From JASHPR01 sp963808705 (GTDB taxonomy: Bacteria; Actinomycetota; Actinomycetes; Streptosporangiales; Streptosporangiaceae), in contig CAWEHB010000016.1 in NCBI GenBank assembly GCA_963808705.1, forward strand, positions 248,001 through 312,000: a stretch of 64,000 nt of DNA, written 5' to 3'. Within the stretch, counting starts at the first letter, position 1. Each line of letters starts with the position of its first letter. A program made the position numbers and the translations under genes. Below are positions 26,696 to 37,120 of this stretch, one piece after another. The notes beneath the pieces were generated by a model. That model had not been told where the DNA came from, ran no database searches, and saw only the letters and a list, made by a program, of their open reading frames with translations.

Positions 26696-27666
26696 ATGCT
26701 GACGTTCATCGTGCGCCGGATCCTGTGGACCGTGCTGGTCATGTTCGTGATCACGGTGATCACCTTCGTCATCTTCTTCAAGACCCCGGGCGTCGACCCG
26801 GCGCGCGCGCTCGCCGGGCGGAATCCCAGCCCGCAGGTCCTGGCCGAGATCCGGGCCCAGTTCGGGCTCAACCGGCCGCTCCCGGTCCAGTACGCCCTGA
26901 TGATGAAGAGCCTGTTCATCACCCGCAACCTGGTGTCCTACTCCAACCAGGGCCTGCTGGTGGTGCCCGAGATCGCCGCGGCCGCGCCGGCCACCCTGTC
27001 GCTGGTGTTCGGCGCCGCGGTGCTCTGGGTGATAATGGCGATCGCCATGGGGGTCGCGGCCGCCCTGCTCCGCGGCACCCTGCTCGACCCGGTGCTGATG
27101 ATCCTGGCCCTGATCGGCATCTCCATGCCCGTCTTCTGGGTGGGCACGGTGGCCAACTACATCACCCAGGGCGGCCTGCACAGCACGTTCCTGTTCAGCT
27201 GGGTGCCGCCGCTCGGGTACACGTCGTTCACGACGAGCCCGTCCCTGTGGTTCAAGGGGCTGATCATCCCGTGGATCACGCTGTCGATCCTGTACATCGG
27301 TTTCTACGCCCGCGTGCTGCGGGCGAACCTGCTCGAGGTCCAGAACGAGGACTTCGTGCGCACCGCCCGGGCCAAGGGACTGCGGGAGCGGCGGGTGGTA
27401 GTCCGGCACACTCTGCGCAACTCCATGATCACGTTCGTGAGCCTGTTCGGGCTGGACTTCGGCGCCCTGGTCGCCGGCGGGGCGCTGCTGACCGAGGTGG
27501 TGTTCGGCATCCACGGCGTCGGATACCTCACCTGGCAGGCCTTTCAGACCCTCGACCTCCCCACGGTCATGGCCACGGTGGTGTTCGGGGCGTTCTTCAT
27601 CGTGCTGGCCAACGCCCTGGTCGACATCGCCTACGCCTGGCTCGACCCGAGGGTGCGGCCGACCTG

Positions 27667-27667
<1 letters not shown>
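26696..27667 (+). CDS. Oligopeptide ABC transporter permease (DppB-like)
   Basis: This 323-residue permease begins with the B-type N-terminus (MLTFIVRRILWTVLVMFVIT) followed by DPARALAGRNPSPQVLAEIR. The ATPase-docking loop is EDFVRTARAKGLRERRVVVR. Six membrane segments are visible. Its stop codon shares one base with the start of the next gene (TGATG), indicating translational coupling. Confidence 0.95.
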
Positions 27668-28727
<1,060 letters not shown>

Positions 28728-28731
<4 letters not shown>

Positions 28732-29768
28732 CCACCCTGTGGGATGGCGAGATGCTCGTCCGGGCCGAGCACGTCAAGAAGTACTTCCCGATCCGGAAAG
28801 GGCTCCTGCAGCGCGAGGTGGCGCGGGTACACGCGGTGGACGACGTCAGCCTCGAGGTGCGCACCGGCGAGACGCTGGGCCTGGTCGGCGAGTCCGGGTG
28901 CGGCAAGTCGACGCTGGCCCGGTGCATCGCCCGGCTGTACGACCTGACCGCCGGCACGATCACGTTCGAGGGCCGGGACATCTCCCGGCTGTCCCGGCGC
29001 CAGCTGCGGCCGGTGCGGCGCGAGCTGCAGATGGTGTTCCAGGATCCGTACGCCTCGCTCAACCCGCGCAAGCGGGTGGGAACGATCATCTCCGACCCGC
29101 TGCGCATCCACAATTACGGAGACCGCGCGAAGATCAAGAACCGGGTGCGGGAGCTGCTGGAACTGGTGGGCCTCTCGCCCGAGCACGTCAACCGCTACCC
29201 GCACGAGTTCTCCGGCGGCCAGCGCCAGCGGATCGGGGTGGCCCGGGCCATCGCGCTGCACCCCAAGCTGATCATCGCCGACGAGCCGGTCTCCGCCCTC
29301 GACGTCTCGATCCGCGCCCAGGTCATCAACCTGCTGGACGACCTGCAGGACGAGCTCGCCCTCACCTACGTGTTCATCGCCCACGACCTGGGCGTGGTCC
29401 GGCACATCTCCGACCGGATCGCGGTCATGTACCTGGGGAAGATCGTCGAGATCTCGCCCGCCGAGGAGCTGTACCAGCGGCCGGTCCACCCGTACACCGA
29501 GGCGCTGCTGTCGGCGGTGCCGCTCCCTGACCCCGATCTCTCGGCCCGGCGGGAGCAGATCGTGCTGGAGGGTGACGTGCCGAGTCCGGTGGCCCCGCCG
29601 GCGGGGTGCCGCTTCCACCCGCGCTGCCGGTACGCCACCGACATCTGCTCGCGGCAGGAGCCGCCGCTCGTCCTGCACGGGAGCCTGGGCCACCTGGCCG
29701 CCTGCCACCATCCGCTGAACTTTGCCGAGTCGCCGACCGCATCGCGGACGGCCGCGTCCCAGCCCTAG
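28728..29768 (+). CDS. Oligopeptide ABC transporter ATP-binding protein (DppF-like)
   Basis: A 346-residue ATPase starting at a GTG. It has the F-type N-terminus LVRAEHVKKYFPIRKGLLQR, Walker A GESGCGKSTLARC, signature FSGGQRQRIGVARA, Walker B LIIADEPVSALDVS and the Cys cluster GCRFHPRCRYATDIC near the end. It completes the transporter. Its TAG stop overlaps the stop of the convergent P450 gene at a shared CTAG. Confidence 0.96.
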
Positions 29769-31036
29769 CGCTGTGCTGGCCCAGGGGGACGACCCCCTGG
29801 AACCCCCGTGATCCTGGCGAAGCCCACGACCAGCCGCCCGGGCCCGCGCAGGTTGAGGTTCGGCTTGTAGGCCAGGCCCGCCGGGTCGAGTTCCGGGTCG
29901 GCCACCCGGGTCGCGAACGCCCGCACCGCGACCGCCGCCTCCAGCCGGGCCAGCGGCGCGCCGAGGCAGAAGTGCGGCCCGGCGGCGAAGGCCAGGTGGT
30001 TAGCTGCGGCGCGGCGGATATCGAAGGAGTCTGGGTCGTCGAAGACCTGCGGGTCACGCCCGGTCGCGGCGAGCAGGAGCAGCAGCACCGCGCCGTCGGG
30101 CGCGCTGACCTGGCCGACCTGCATCCCGCCGCGCGCGACCCGGCCGGTGAACTGCACCGGCGCGTCGTAGCGCAGCGTCTCCTCGACCGCGCCCGCGGCC
30201 AGGCCCGGGTCGGCGCGCAGCACCGCGAGCTGGTCCGGGTGGCGCAGCAGCGCCAGGATCGCGTTGGAGATCAGGCTCACCGTGGTCTCGTGCCCGGCCA
30301 CCAGCAGCAGGACGCAGGTGGCGATCAGCTCCTGCTCGCTGAGGTGCTGGCCGTCGTCCTCGGCGCGGATGAGCTCGGACAGCAGGTCGTCGGTCGGGCG
30401 GGCCCGGCGGGCGGTGATCAGCTCCCGGAAGTAGTCGGCGAACTCGAGCCTGGCCTGCTGCGCCGACCCGGCCGGGGCCGGGTCGGCGGCGATGAACTGC
30501 GGCTGCAGCGAGTGCGCCAGGCTGGCCGACCACCCGGCAAACCGGGCATGGTCCCCGGCCGGGACCCCGAGCATCTCGGAGATGATCCGGACCGGCAGCG
30601 GGTAGGCGAGCTGGGTCACGACCTCAAGCCGCCGTTCTCCTGCCGCGCCGTCCGGCCCGGCCGCGGTCAGCAGCTCGTCGGCCAGCTCGCGGATCCGGGG
30701 CTCGAGCCGGGCGATGACCCGCGGCGTGAACGCCCTGGAGACCAAGCGGCGCAGCCGGGTGTGATCCGGCGGGTCCAGCGACAGGAACGACGGGGCCCGC
30801 TGCGCCCGCACCCCGGGCGGCGCCAGCAGCGAGTTGTTCCGCTCGCTGCTGGCCCGCGGGTCGCGCAGGATCGCCGAGCAGTCCTCGTGCCGCCCGGCGA
30901 CCACCAGCGCCCCACCCGCCTCGGTGAACGGCGACGCCTCGCGCAGCCCGGCCAGCACCGGGTAGGGATCCGGCAGCACCGCCGGGTCGGCGAGCGCGCT
31001 CAGCGCGGGCCGGGCCGCCCCCGCCGCATCGTTCAT
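29765..31036 (-). CDS. Cytochrome P450
   Basis: A 423-residue class I bacterial P450. The I-helix oxygen-activation motif is AGHETT near residue 248, the K-helix ExxR is ETLR, and the heme loop is FAAGPHFCLGAPLAR with the axial Cys. PPDHTRLRRLVSRAF is the C-helix region. It is soluble and needs a ferredoxin partner; none is adjacent. Family conservation ends at RLVVGFARITG; the last 12 or so residues (VPGGRPPGPAQR) are encoded by a palindromic element also found after other genes here, which seems to have lengthened the tail. The substrate cannot be inferred. Confidence 0.95.
   Translation of the reverse strand: MNDAAGAARPALSALADPAVLPDPYPVLAGLREASPFTEAGGALVVAGRHEDCSAILRDPRASSERNNSLLAPPGVRAQRAPSFLSLDPPDHTRLRRLVSRAFTPRVIARLEPRIRELADELLTAAGPDGAAGERRLEVVTQLAYPLPVRIISEMLGVPAGDHARFAGWSASLAHSLQPQFIAADPAPAGSAQQARLEFADYFRELITARRARPTDDLLSELIRAEDDGQHLSEQELIATCVLLLVAGHETTVSLISNAILALLRHPDQLAVLRADPGLAAGAVEETLRYDAPVQFTGRVARGGMQVGQVSAPDGAVLLLLLAATGRDPQVFDDPDSFDIRRAAANHLAFAAGPHFCLGAPLARLEAAVAVRAFATRVADPELDPAGLAYKPNLNLRGPGRLVVGFARITGVPGGRPPGPAQR
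29781..29800. repeat. Palindromic element inside the 3' end of the P450 gene
   Basis: CCAGGGGG and CCCCCTGG form an 8-base stem with a 4-base loop, flanked by a C-run. Read on the reverse strand it resembles the GGGGGTT...AGGGGGG-TCGT-CCCCCC elements at 38.9 and 40.1 kb. It probably also serves as a bidirectional terminator between convergent dppF-like and P450 genes. Confidence 0.6.
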
Positions 31037-31179
31037 GCCCGCCTCACCTCACGATGTGGACTACCACTGCCGGCACCGGAGGGCAAGTCGGCCGCCGGAC
31101 TCTCCTTGGGCCCAGAGGGACAGCTGGGGCAGTTTGGCGGATCGGGGCGAATCGTTTGCGGACGCGGAAGTATTTACGG

Positions 31180-31194
31180 CACAATGATGTTGTG
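31180..31194. promoter_or_regulatory. Candidate SufR operator
   Basis: CACAA and TTGTG form a perfect inverted repeat with a 5-base spacer, 31 bases upstream of the sufR start. The spacing resembles reported SufR-type sites in actinobacteria (5-base arms, 5-base spacer). It would allow autoregulation of the whole suf operon. Confidence 0.5.
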
Positions 31195-31224
31195 AAAAAG
31201 GTGGGACTGGGAACGGAGGACATG

Positions 31225-32061
31225 ATGCAAGGCACGGTGTCCGGCACCTCGGCTGGTGCCGGCGTCGGTGCTGCACCGGCCCAGCCTACGACGGGGCATG
31301 CAGGCGCGGAACACCGAACCGCGGGACACTCAGGCACGGGGCCTGCAGGCACCGAGCGCGGGACCCGGGCCCGGATCGCGCGGCTGATCCTGGAGCACGG
31401 CCCGGCCAGCGCGGCCGGGCTGAGCGGCAGGCTGGGCCTGACCCCGGCCGCGGTCCGGCGCCACCTGGACAACCTGCTGGCCGACGGCATGATCGAGGCC
31501 AGGGAGGCCCGCTGCTACGGCAGCCGGGGACGGGGCCGCCCGGCCCGGCTGTTCGCGATCACCGACGCGGGCCGCAGTGCCTTCGAGCACGCCTACGACG
31601 ACCTCGCCACCAGCGCGCTGCGCTTTCTGGCCGAGCGGGCCGGGCCCGGCGCGGTCGCCGAGTTCGCCCGCAGGCAGGTCGCCGACCTGGAGGAGAGGTA
31701 CCGCCCGGTGGTCGACGCCGCTCCGGCCGCGCTTCGCGTGCAGGCCCTGGCCGAGGCGCTGTCGGCGGATGGCTACGCCGCCTCGGCGAGTGGCGCGCCC
31801 GCAACGGCCGGCGGCGAGCAGCTCTGTCAGCACCACTGCCCGGTCGCCCACGTGGCCGCGGAGTTCCCGCAACTCTGCGAGGCTGAGACCGAGGCGTTCG
31901 GCCGCCTGCTCGGCACCCCGGTGCAGCGCCTGGCCACGATCTCCCGCGGCGACGGGATCTGCACCACGCACGTCACCGCGCCATCGCTCGTGCACGCCCC
32001 TTCACCACGCATCACTACAACCAGCAGCAACACAACACAGTCCGGAGGCATCTCCGCATGA
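31225..32061 (+). CDS. sufR: SufR-type iron-sulfur-sensing repressor
   Basis: About 278 residues. A winged-helix domain (RARIARLILEHGPASAAGLS then LTPAAVRRHLDNLLADGMIE, about residues 45-95) is followed by a sensor domain with QLCQHHCPVAHVAAEFPQLC near residue 210, whose cysteines can hold an Fe-S cluster. SufR represses suf genes when clusters are abundant. Two adjacent ATGs (31222, 31225) exist; GGAGG is best spaced for the second. The stop overlaps the sufB start by four bases. The N-terminal 40 residues are Gly/Thr-rich and the last 20 are Ser/Thr-rich, both probably disordered. Confidence 0.92.
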   Translation: MQGTVSGTSAGAGVGAAPAQPTTGHAGAEHRTAGHSGTGPAGTERGTRARIARLILEHGPASAAGLSGRLGLTPAAVRRHLDNLLADGMIEAREARCYGSRGRGRPARLFAITDAGRSAFEHAYDDLATSALRFLAERAGPGAVAEFARRQVADLEERYRPVVDAAPAALRVQALAEALSADGYAASASGAPATAGGEQLCQHHCPVAHVAAEFPQLCEAETEAFGRLLGTPVQRLATISRGDGICTTHVTAPSLVHAPSPRITTTSSNTTQSGGISA

Positions 32062-33470
32062 CGACCATCGCGCGCCCCGAGCTTGAGGGGCTGGAGCGTT
32101 ACAAGTTCGGCTGGGCCGACTCCGACGTGGCGGGCGCGTCCGCGCGCCGCGGCCTGTCCGAGGAGGTCGTCCGGGACATCTCGGCCAAGAAGGACGAGCC
32201 GGCCTGGATGCTGGACCTGCGGCTGAAGGGCCTGCAGCTGTTCCGGCGCAAGCCCATGCCCGACTGGGGCGCGGACTTGTCCGGCATCGACTTCGAGAAC
32301 ATCAAGTACTTTGTCCGGTCGACCGAGAAGCAGGCCGCGAACTGGGACGAGCTCCCCGCGGACATCAAGAACACCTACGACCGGCTGGGCATCCCCGAGG
32401 CGGAGAAGCAGCGGCTGATCGCGGGCGTCGCGGCGCAGTACGAGTCGGAGGTGGTCTACCACAAGATCCGGGAGGACCTGGAGGAGAAGGGCGTCATCTT
32501 CGAGGACACCGACACCGCGCTGCGGCAGCACCCGGAGCTGTTCGGTGAGTACTTCGCCAGCGTGATCCCGGTGGGCGATAACAAGTTCGCCGCGCTGAAC
32601 ACCGCGGTCTGGTCCGGCGGCAGCTTCATCTACGTGCCGAAGGGCGTGCGCGTGGAGATCCCGCTGCAGGCCTACTTCCGGATCAACACCGAGAACATGG
32701 GCCAGTTCGAGCGGACCCTGATCATCGTCGACGAGGACGCCTACGTGCACTACGTCGAGGGCTGCACCGCGCCGGTCTACTCCTCCGACTCGCTGCACTC
32801 CGCGGTGGTGGAGATCATCGTGAAGAAGGGCGCCCGCTGCCGCTACACCACCATCCAGAACTGGTCGGCCAACGTGTACAACCTGGTCACCAAGCGGGCG
32901 GTGGCGCAGGAGGGCGCGACCATGGAGTGGATCGACGGGAACATCGGCTCCAAGGTCACGATGAAGTACCCGGCGGTGTACCTGATGGGCGAGCACGCCC
33001 GGGGCGAGACCCTGTCGGTCGCCTTCGCCGGCACCGGCCAGCACCAGGACGCCGGCGCCAAGATGGTGCACTGCGCGCCGAACACCTCCTCCCAGATCAT
33101 CTCCAAGTCGGTGGCCCGGGCCGGCGGCCGCACCTCCTACCGGGGCCTGGTGCAGGTGCAGGAGGGCGCCGCCCACGCCAAGTCCACCGTCAGGTGCGAC
33201 GCGCTGCTGGTGGATACGGTCAGCCGCTCTGACACCTACCCCTACGTGGACGTGCGCGAGGACGACGTGGAGATGGGCCACGAGGCCACGGTGTCGAAGA
33301 TCTCCGAGGACCAGCTCTTCTACCTGATGAGCCGCGGCATGACCGAGGACGAGGCCATGGCCACCATCGTGCGCGGCTTCGTCGAGCCCATCGCCCGCGA
33401 GCTGCCGATGGAGTACGCGCTCGAGCTGAACCGGCTGATCGAGCTGCAGATGGAAGGAGCGGTCGGCTGA
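32058..33470 (+). CDS. sufB: Fe-S cluster assembly scaffold SufB
   Basis: A 470-residue SufB, the scaffold on which clusters form with SufC and SufD. Conserved blocks include VWSGGSFIYVPKGV, ERTLIIVDEDAYVHYVEGCT, SAVVEIIVKKGARCRYTTIQ and NTSSQIISKSVARAGGR, ending in MSRGMTEDEAMATIVRGFVE. The length is normal and no intein is present, although intein insertion is common in mycobacterial SufB. It starts within the sufR stop (ATGA) and its stop overlaps the sufD start by one base. Confidence 0.98.
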   Translation: MTTIARPELEGLERYKFGWADSDVAGASARRGLSEEVVRDISAKKDEPAWMLDLRLKGLQLFRRKPMPDWGADLSGIDFENIKYFVRSTEKQAANWDELPADIKNTYDRLGIPEAEKQRLIAGVAAQYESEVVYHKIREDLEEKGVIFEDTDTALRQHPELFGEYFASVIPVGDNKFAALNTAVWSGGSFIYVPKGVRVEIPLQAYFRINTENMGQFERTLIIVDEDAYVHYVEGCTAPVYSSDSLHSAVVEIIVKKGARCRYTTIQNWSANVYNLVTKRAVAQEGATMEWIDGNIGSKVTMKYPAVYLMGEHARGETLSVAFAGTGQHQDAGAKMVHCAPNTSSQIISKSVARAGGRTSYRGLVQVQEGAAHAKSTVRCDALLVDTVSRSDTYPYVDVREDDVEMGHEATVSKISEDQLFYLMSRGMTEDEAMATIVRGFVEPIARELPMEYALELNRLIELQMEGAVG

Positions 33471-34633
33471 TGTCGTCGGCTCTTCAGGGGGCAGTCGAGT
33501 CCGCCGCCCCTGTGTCCAGGCTGCACGAGCGGCAGTCTTACGACCCCGCGGACTTCGGCGTGCCCACCGGGCGCGAGGAGGAGTGGCGGTTCACGCCGCT
33601 ACGGCGGCTCCGTGGTTTGCATACCGACGGTGATCTGGTGCCTGGCAAGGTGACGGTGGGAGTCGACGCCGCGCCCCGGGTCACCGTTGAGCTGTCGCAA
33701 CACGGTGACCCGCGGGTCGGCGTCGCCTATGTGCCCGCCGACCGGGTCAGTGCGCGGGCTTTCGCGTCGTTTGGCGAGGCCACGATCCTCACCGTGGGTT
33801 CGGGAGTCGAAAGCACGGAGCCTACGTGGGTCTCGGTCCGGGGGGAGGATGCCGCGGGGGCGGCGTTCGGGCACCTCGTGGTCGACGTGAAGCCGAACGC
33901 GCGGGCCGTGGTGGTGCTGGAGTACGGCGGGTCGGCAACGTATGCCGACAACGTCGAGCTGGTGGTCGGGGACGGTGCCACACTTTCGGCGGTGTCGCTG
34001 CAGAGCTGGGCTGATGACGCGGTGCACTTGTCGCATCACCACGCGCAGCTCGGGAAGGACGCGAAGCTGACGCATACGGCGGTGACGCTGGGGGGGAGCC
34101 TGGTCCGGCTGGCGCCGTCGGTGCGGTACGCGGGGCCCGGCGGCGACGCGGAGCTGCGCGGGCTGTACTTCGCCGACGCCGGCCAGCACCTGGAGCACCG
34201 GCTGTTCGTGGACCACGCCGAGCGCAACTGCCGCAGCCGGGTCAGCTACAAGGGCGCGCTGCAGGGCGAGGACGCGCACGCCGTGTGGATCGGCGACGTG
34301 ATCATCCGCGCGGCGGCGACCGGCACCGACACCTACGAGTACAACCGGAACCTGGTGCTGAGCGACGGCACCCGGGTCGACTCGGTGCCGAACCTGGAGA
34401 TCCTCACCGGCGAGGTGGTCGGCGCCGGCCACGCCAGCGCCAGCGGGCGGCTGGAGGACCATCACCTGTTCTACCTCATGGCCCGCGGGATCCCCTACGC
34501 CGACGCGCGGCGCCTGGTGATCAAGGGGTTCTTCGGCCAGCTCATCGACCAGATCGAGGTGCCCGAGCTGCGGGACCGGGTGACGGGCGCGATCGATGCC
34601 GAGCTGGCCCGTTCGGCGGAGCGTGCCGCATGA
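33470..34633 (+). CDS. sufD: Fe-S cluster assembly protein SufD
   Basis: A 387-residue SufD, which forms the SufBC2D complex and supports iron entry. Typical blocks are REEEWRFTPLRRLRGLHTDG near the N-terminus, GLYFADAGQHLEHRLFVDHA and YEYNRNLVLSDGTRVDSVPN, then FYLMARGIPYADARRLVIKG. The first half of the gene has visibly lower third-position GC than sufB and than its own second half. It overlaps sufB by one base and the Rieske gene by four. Confidence 0.97.
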   Translation: MSSALQGAVESAAPVSRLHERQSYDPADFGVPTGREEEWRFTPLRRLRGLHTDGDLVPGKVTVGVDAAPRVTVELSQHGDPRVGVAYVPADRVSARAFASFGEATILTVGSGVESTEPTWVSVRGEDAAGAAFGHLVVDVKPNARAVVVLEYGGSATYADNVELVVGDGATLSAVSLQSWADDAVHLSHHHAQLGKDAKLTHTAVTLGGSLVRLAPSVRYAGPGGDAELRGLYFADAGQHLEHRLFVDHAERNCRSRVSYKGALQGEDAHAVWIGDVIIRAAATGTDTYEYNRNLVLSDGTRVDSVPNLEILTGEVVGAGHASASGRLEDHHLFYLMARGIPYADARRLVIKGFFGQLIDQIEVPELRDRVTGAIDAELARSAERAA

Positions 34634-34962
34634 GCGTGCCCGCCACCTACGTGCGCGCCTGCACCCTCGCCGACGTCCCCGAGGAGGGGGCGCTGGGCGT
34701 GGAGGTGCAGGACACCCCGATCGCGATCATCCAGGCCGGCGGGGAGATCTTCGCGCTGCACGACGTGTGCTCGCACGAGGAGGTGCCGCTGTCCGAGGGC
34801 GAGATCTACGACCACACGGTGGAGTGCTGGCTGCACGGGTCCTGCTTCGACCTGCGCACCGGCGCGCCCACCGGGCCGCCCGCCACCAAGCCGGTTCCCA
34901 CCTACCCAGTGCATACCGATGGCAGCGACGTCTACGTGTCACTGCCCGACCAGGAGAAATAG
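34630..34962 (+). CDS. Rieske-type [2Fe-2S] ferredoxin of the suf operon
   Basis: The 110-residue protein has both Rieske ligand boxes, CSHEEVPL and CWLHGSCFDLRTG, giving Cys-X-His and Cys-X2-His. It is homologous to ferredoxin subunits of ring-hydroxylating dioxygenases, but its place between sufD and sufC, with an ATGA overlap, indicates a role with the Suf machinery. It may be an electron donor for cluster assembly or a client; this arrangement is common in actinobacteria and the role is not settled as far as I know. Confidence 0.95.
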   Translation: MSVPATYVRACTLADVPEEGALGVEVQDTPIAIIQAGGEIFALHDVCSHEEVPLSEGEIYDHTVECWLHGSCFDLRTGAPTGPPATKPVPTYPVHTDGSDVYVSLPDQEK

Positions 34963-34967
34963 AAATA

Positions 34968-35774
34968 ATGCCTAGCACGGCAGACAAGCCCACGCCGTCC
35001 GCCCCGGCGGCCACCCTGCGGATACAGGACCTGCACGTCAGCGTGGAGGAGGCGTCCGGCGCCAGCCGGGAGATCCTGCGCGGCGTGGACCTGACCGTCT
35101 CGGCGGGGGAGACCCACGCGATCATGGGGCCGAACGGCTCCGGCAAGTCCACCCTCGCGTACGCGATCGCCGGCCATCCCAAGTACCGGGTGACCCAGGG
35201 GTCGGTCACGCTGGACGGCGAGGACGTGCTGGCCATGAGCGTGGACGCGAGGGCCAGGGCGGGCCTCTTCCTCGCCATGCAGTACCCGGTGGAGGTGCCC
35301 GGCGTCTCGGTGTCGAACTTCCTGCGCACGGCGGTCACCGCGGTCCGCGGCGAGGCGCCCAAGCTGCGCACGTTCGTCAAGGAGCTGCGGGCGAGCATGG
35401 ACGCGCTGTCGATCGACCCGGATTTCGCCGAGCGGAACCTGAACGAGGGCTTCTCCGGGGGCGAGAAGAAGCGGCACGAGATCCTGCAGATGCAGCTGCT
35501 GAACCCGAAGATCGCGATCCTGGACGAGACCGACTCCGGCCTGGACATCGACGCGCTGAAGGTCGTCTCGGCGGGGATCAACGCGTTCCGCGAGCAGCCG
35601 GGGCACGGCGTGCTGCTGATCACCCACTACACCCGGATCCTGCAGTACGTGCAGCCCGACTTCGTGCACGTGTTCGTCGGCGGCCGGATCGTCGAGGAGG
35701 GCGGCGCTGAGCTGGCCGACGTGCTGGAGTCGGAAGGCTACGAGAGGTTCCTGAACGCGGGCGCGCCGGCATGA
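34968..35774 (+). CDS. sufC: Fe-S cluster assembly ATPase SufC
   Basis: A 268-residue ABC-type ATPase that powers the SufBCD complex. Walker A is GPNGSGKSTLAYAIAGHPKY, the signature is FSGGEKKRHEILQM and Walker B is IAILDETDSGLDIDALKVV; the DETDSGLD form is specific to SufC. The start at 34968 follows the Rieske gene by five bases, and the gene ends with an ATGA overlap with sufS. The first 20 residues are a Pro/Ala extension. Confidence 0.97.
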   Translation: MPSTADKPTPSAPAATLRIQDLHVSVEEASGASREILRGVDLTVSAGETHAIMGPNGSGKSTLAYAIAGHPKYRVTQGSVTLDGEDVLAMSVDARARAGLFLAMQYPVEVPGVSVSNFLRTAVTAVRGEAPKLRTFVKELRASMDALSIDPDFAERNLNEGFSGGEKKRHEILQMQLLNPKIAILDETDSGLDIDALKVVSAGINAFREQPGHGVLLITHYTRILQYVQPDFVHVFVGGRIVEEGGAELADVLESEGYERFLNAGAPA

Positions 35775-37066
35775 CCTCCTCCACCACCACCACGACAGGG
35801 CAGGCCGTGCTGCCGTTCGACGTGGCCGCGGTCCGGGCCGACTTCCCGATCCTCGGCCGGGCGGTGCGCGGCGGGAAGCCACTGGTCTACCTGGACTCCG
35901 GCGCCACCTCGCACAAGCCGCGCCAGGTCCTCGACGCCGAGCGTGACTTCTACACCATCCACAACTCGGCGGCGCATCGCGGGGCGCACCTGCTCGGCGA
36001 GGAGGCCACCGACGCCTACGAGGGCGCCCGGGCGCGGGTCGCGGCGTTCATCGGCGCGGATCCCGGCGAGATCGTGTTCACCAAGAGCGCGACCGAGGCG
36101 CTGAACCTGGTCGCGTACGCGATGAGCAACGCGGCCACCGCCGGGCGGCAGGCGCAGCGGTTCCGGGTCGGCCCCGGCGACGAGGTGCTCGTCACCGAGA
36201 TGGAGCACCACGCCAACCTGGTCCCCTGGCAGCAGCTGTGCCAGCGCACCGGCGCCACGCTGCGCTGGTTCGGCGTCACCCCGGAGGGCCGCCTGGACCT
36301 GTCCCGCTCGGACGAGCTGATCGGCGACCGGACCAAGGTCGTGGCGGTCACTCACCAGTCCAACGTCACCGGCACGGTCCCCCCGGTCGCCGAGATCGCC
36401 GCCCGGGCGCACGCCCGCGGGGCCCTGGTGGTGGCCGACGGCGCCCAGTCGGTGCCGCACCGGCCGACCGACGTCACGGCCCTGGGCGCGGACTTCCTCG
36501 CGTTCTCCGCGCACAAGATGCTCGGCCCGTCCGGGATCGGCGTGCTGTGGGGGAGGCGCGAGCTGCTCGAGGCCATGCCGCCGTTCATCTCCGGCGGGTC
36601 GATGATCGAGGTGGTCCGGATGGAGGGCTCGACCTTCCTGCCGCCCCCCGAGCGGTTCGAGGCCGGGGTCCCCGCGGCGGCCCAGGCGGTCGGCCTGGCC
36701 GCGGCCTGTGACTACCTCGACGCGCTCGGCATCCAGAACGTGGCCGCGCACGAGGAGGAGCTGACCGCGCACGCCCTCGGCGCGCTGGGGGAGATCCCCG
36801 GCGTGCGCATCCTCGGCCCGCTGACCACCGAACAGCGCGGCGGCGCGGTGTCGTTCACGGTCGACGAGGTGCACCCGCACGACGTCGGCCAGGTGCTCGA
36901 CGAGCTCGGCATCGCGGTACGGGCCAACCATCACTGCGCCTGGCCACTGCACCGGGCGCTCGGCGTGCAGGCGAGCACCCGGGCCACGTTCTACGTGTAC
37001 AACACCCACGACGAGGTAGACGCGCTGGTCGAGGGAGTGCGCCAGGCGCAGCGGTTCTTCAGCTGA
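35771..37066 (+). CDS. sufS: Cysteine desulfurase SufS
   Basis: A 431-residue class II (SufS-type) PLP enzyme that takes sulfur from cysteine. The PLP lysine is in FSAHKMLGPSGIGVLWG, and the persulfide-forming Cys is in RANHHCAWPLHRALG near residue 380. FTKSATEALNLVAYA and VTEMEHHANLVPWQ complete the fold. It transfers sulfur to SufU downstream. Confidence 0.97.
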   Translation: MTSSTTTTTGQAVLPFDVAAVRADFPILGRAVRGGKPLVYLDSGATSHKPRQVLDAERDFYTIHNSAAHRGAHLLGEEATDAYEGARARVAAFIGADPGEIVFTKSATEALNLVAYAMSNAATAGRQAQRFRVGPGDEVLVTEMEHHANLVPWQQLCQRTGATLRWFGVTPEGRLDLSRSDELIGDRTKVVAVTHQSNVTGTVPPVAEIAARAHARGALVVADGAQSVPHRPTDVTALGADFLAFSAHKMLGPSGIGVLWGRRELLEAMPPFISGGSMIEVVRMEGSTFLPPPERFEAGVPAAAQAVGLAAACDYLDALGIQNVAAHEEELTAHALGALGEIPGVRILGPLTTEQRGGAVSFTVDEVHPHDVGQVLDELGIAVRANHHCAWPLHRALGVQASTRATFYVYNTHDEVDALVEGVRQAQRFFS

Positions 37067-37120
37067 TGAGCGGTCCCGGCGGGAACACCCCCCGGCCGGC
37101 GGGGCGTTGAAGGCGGTGTT

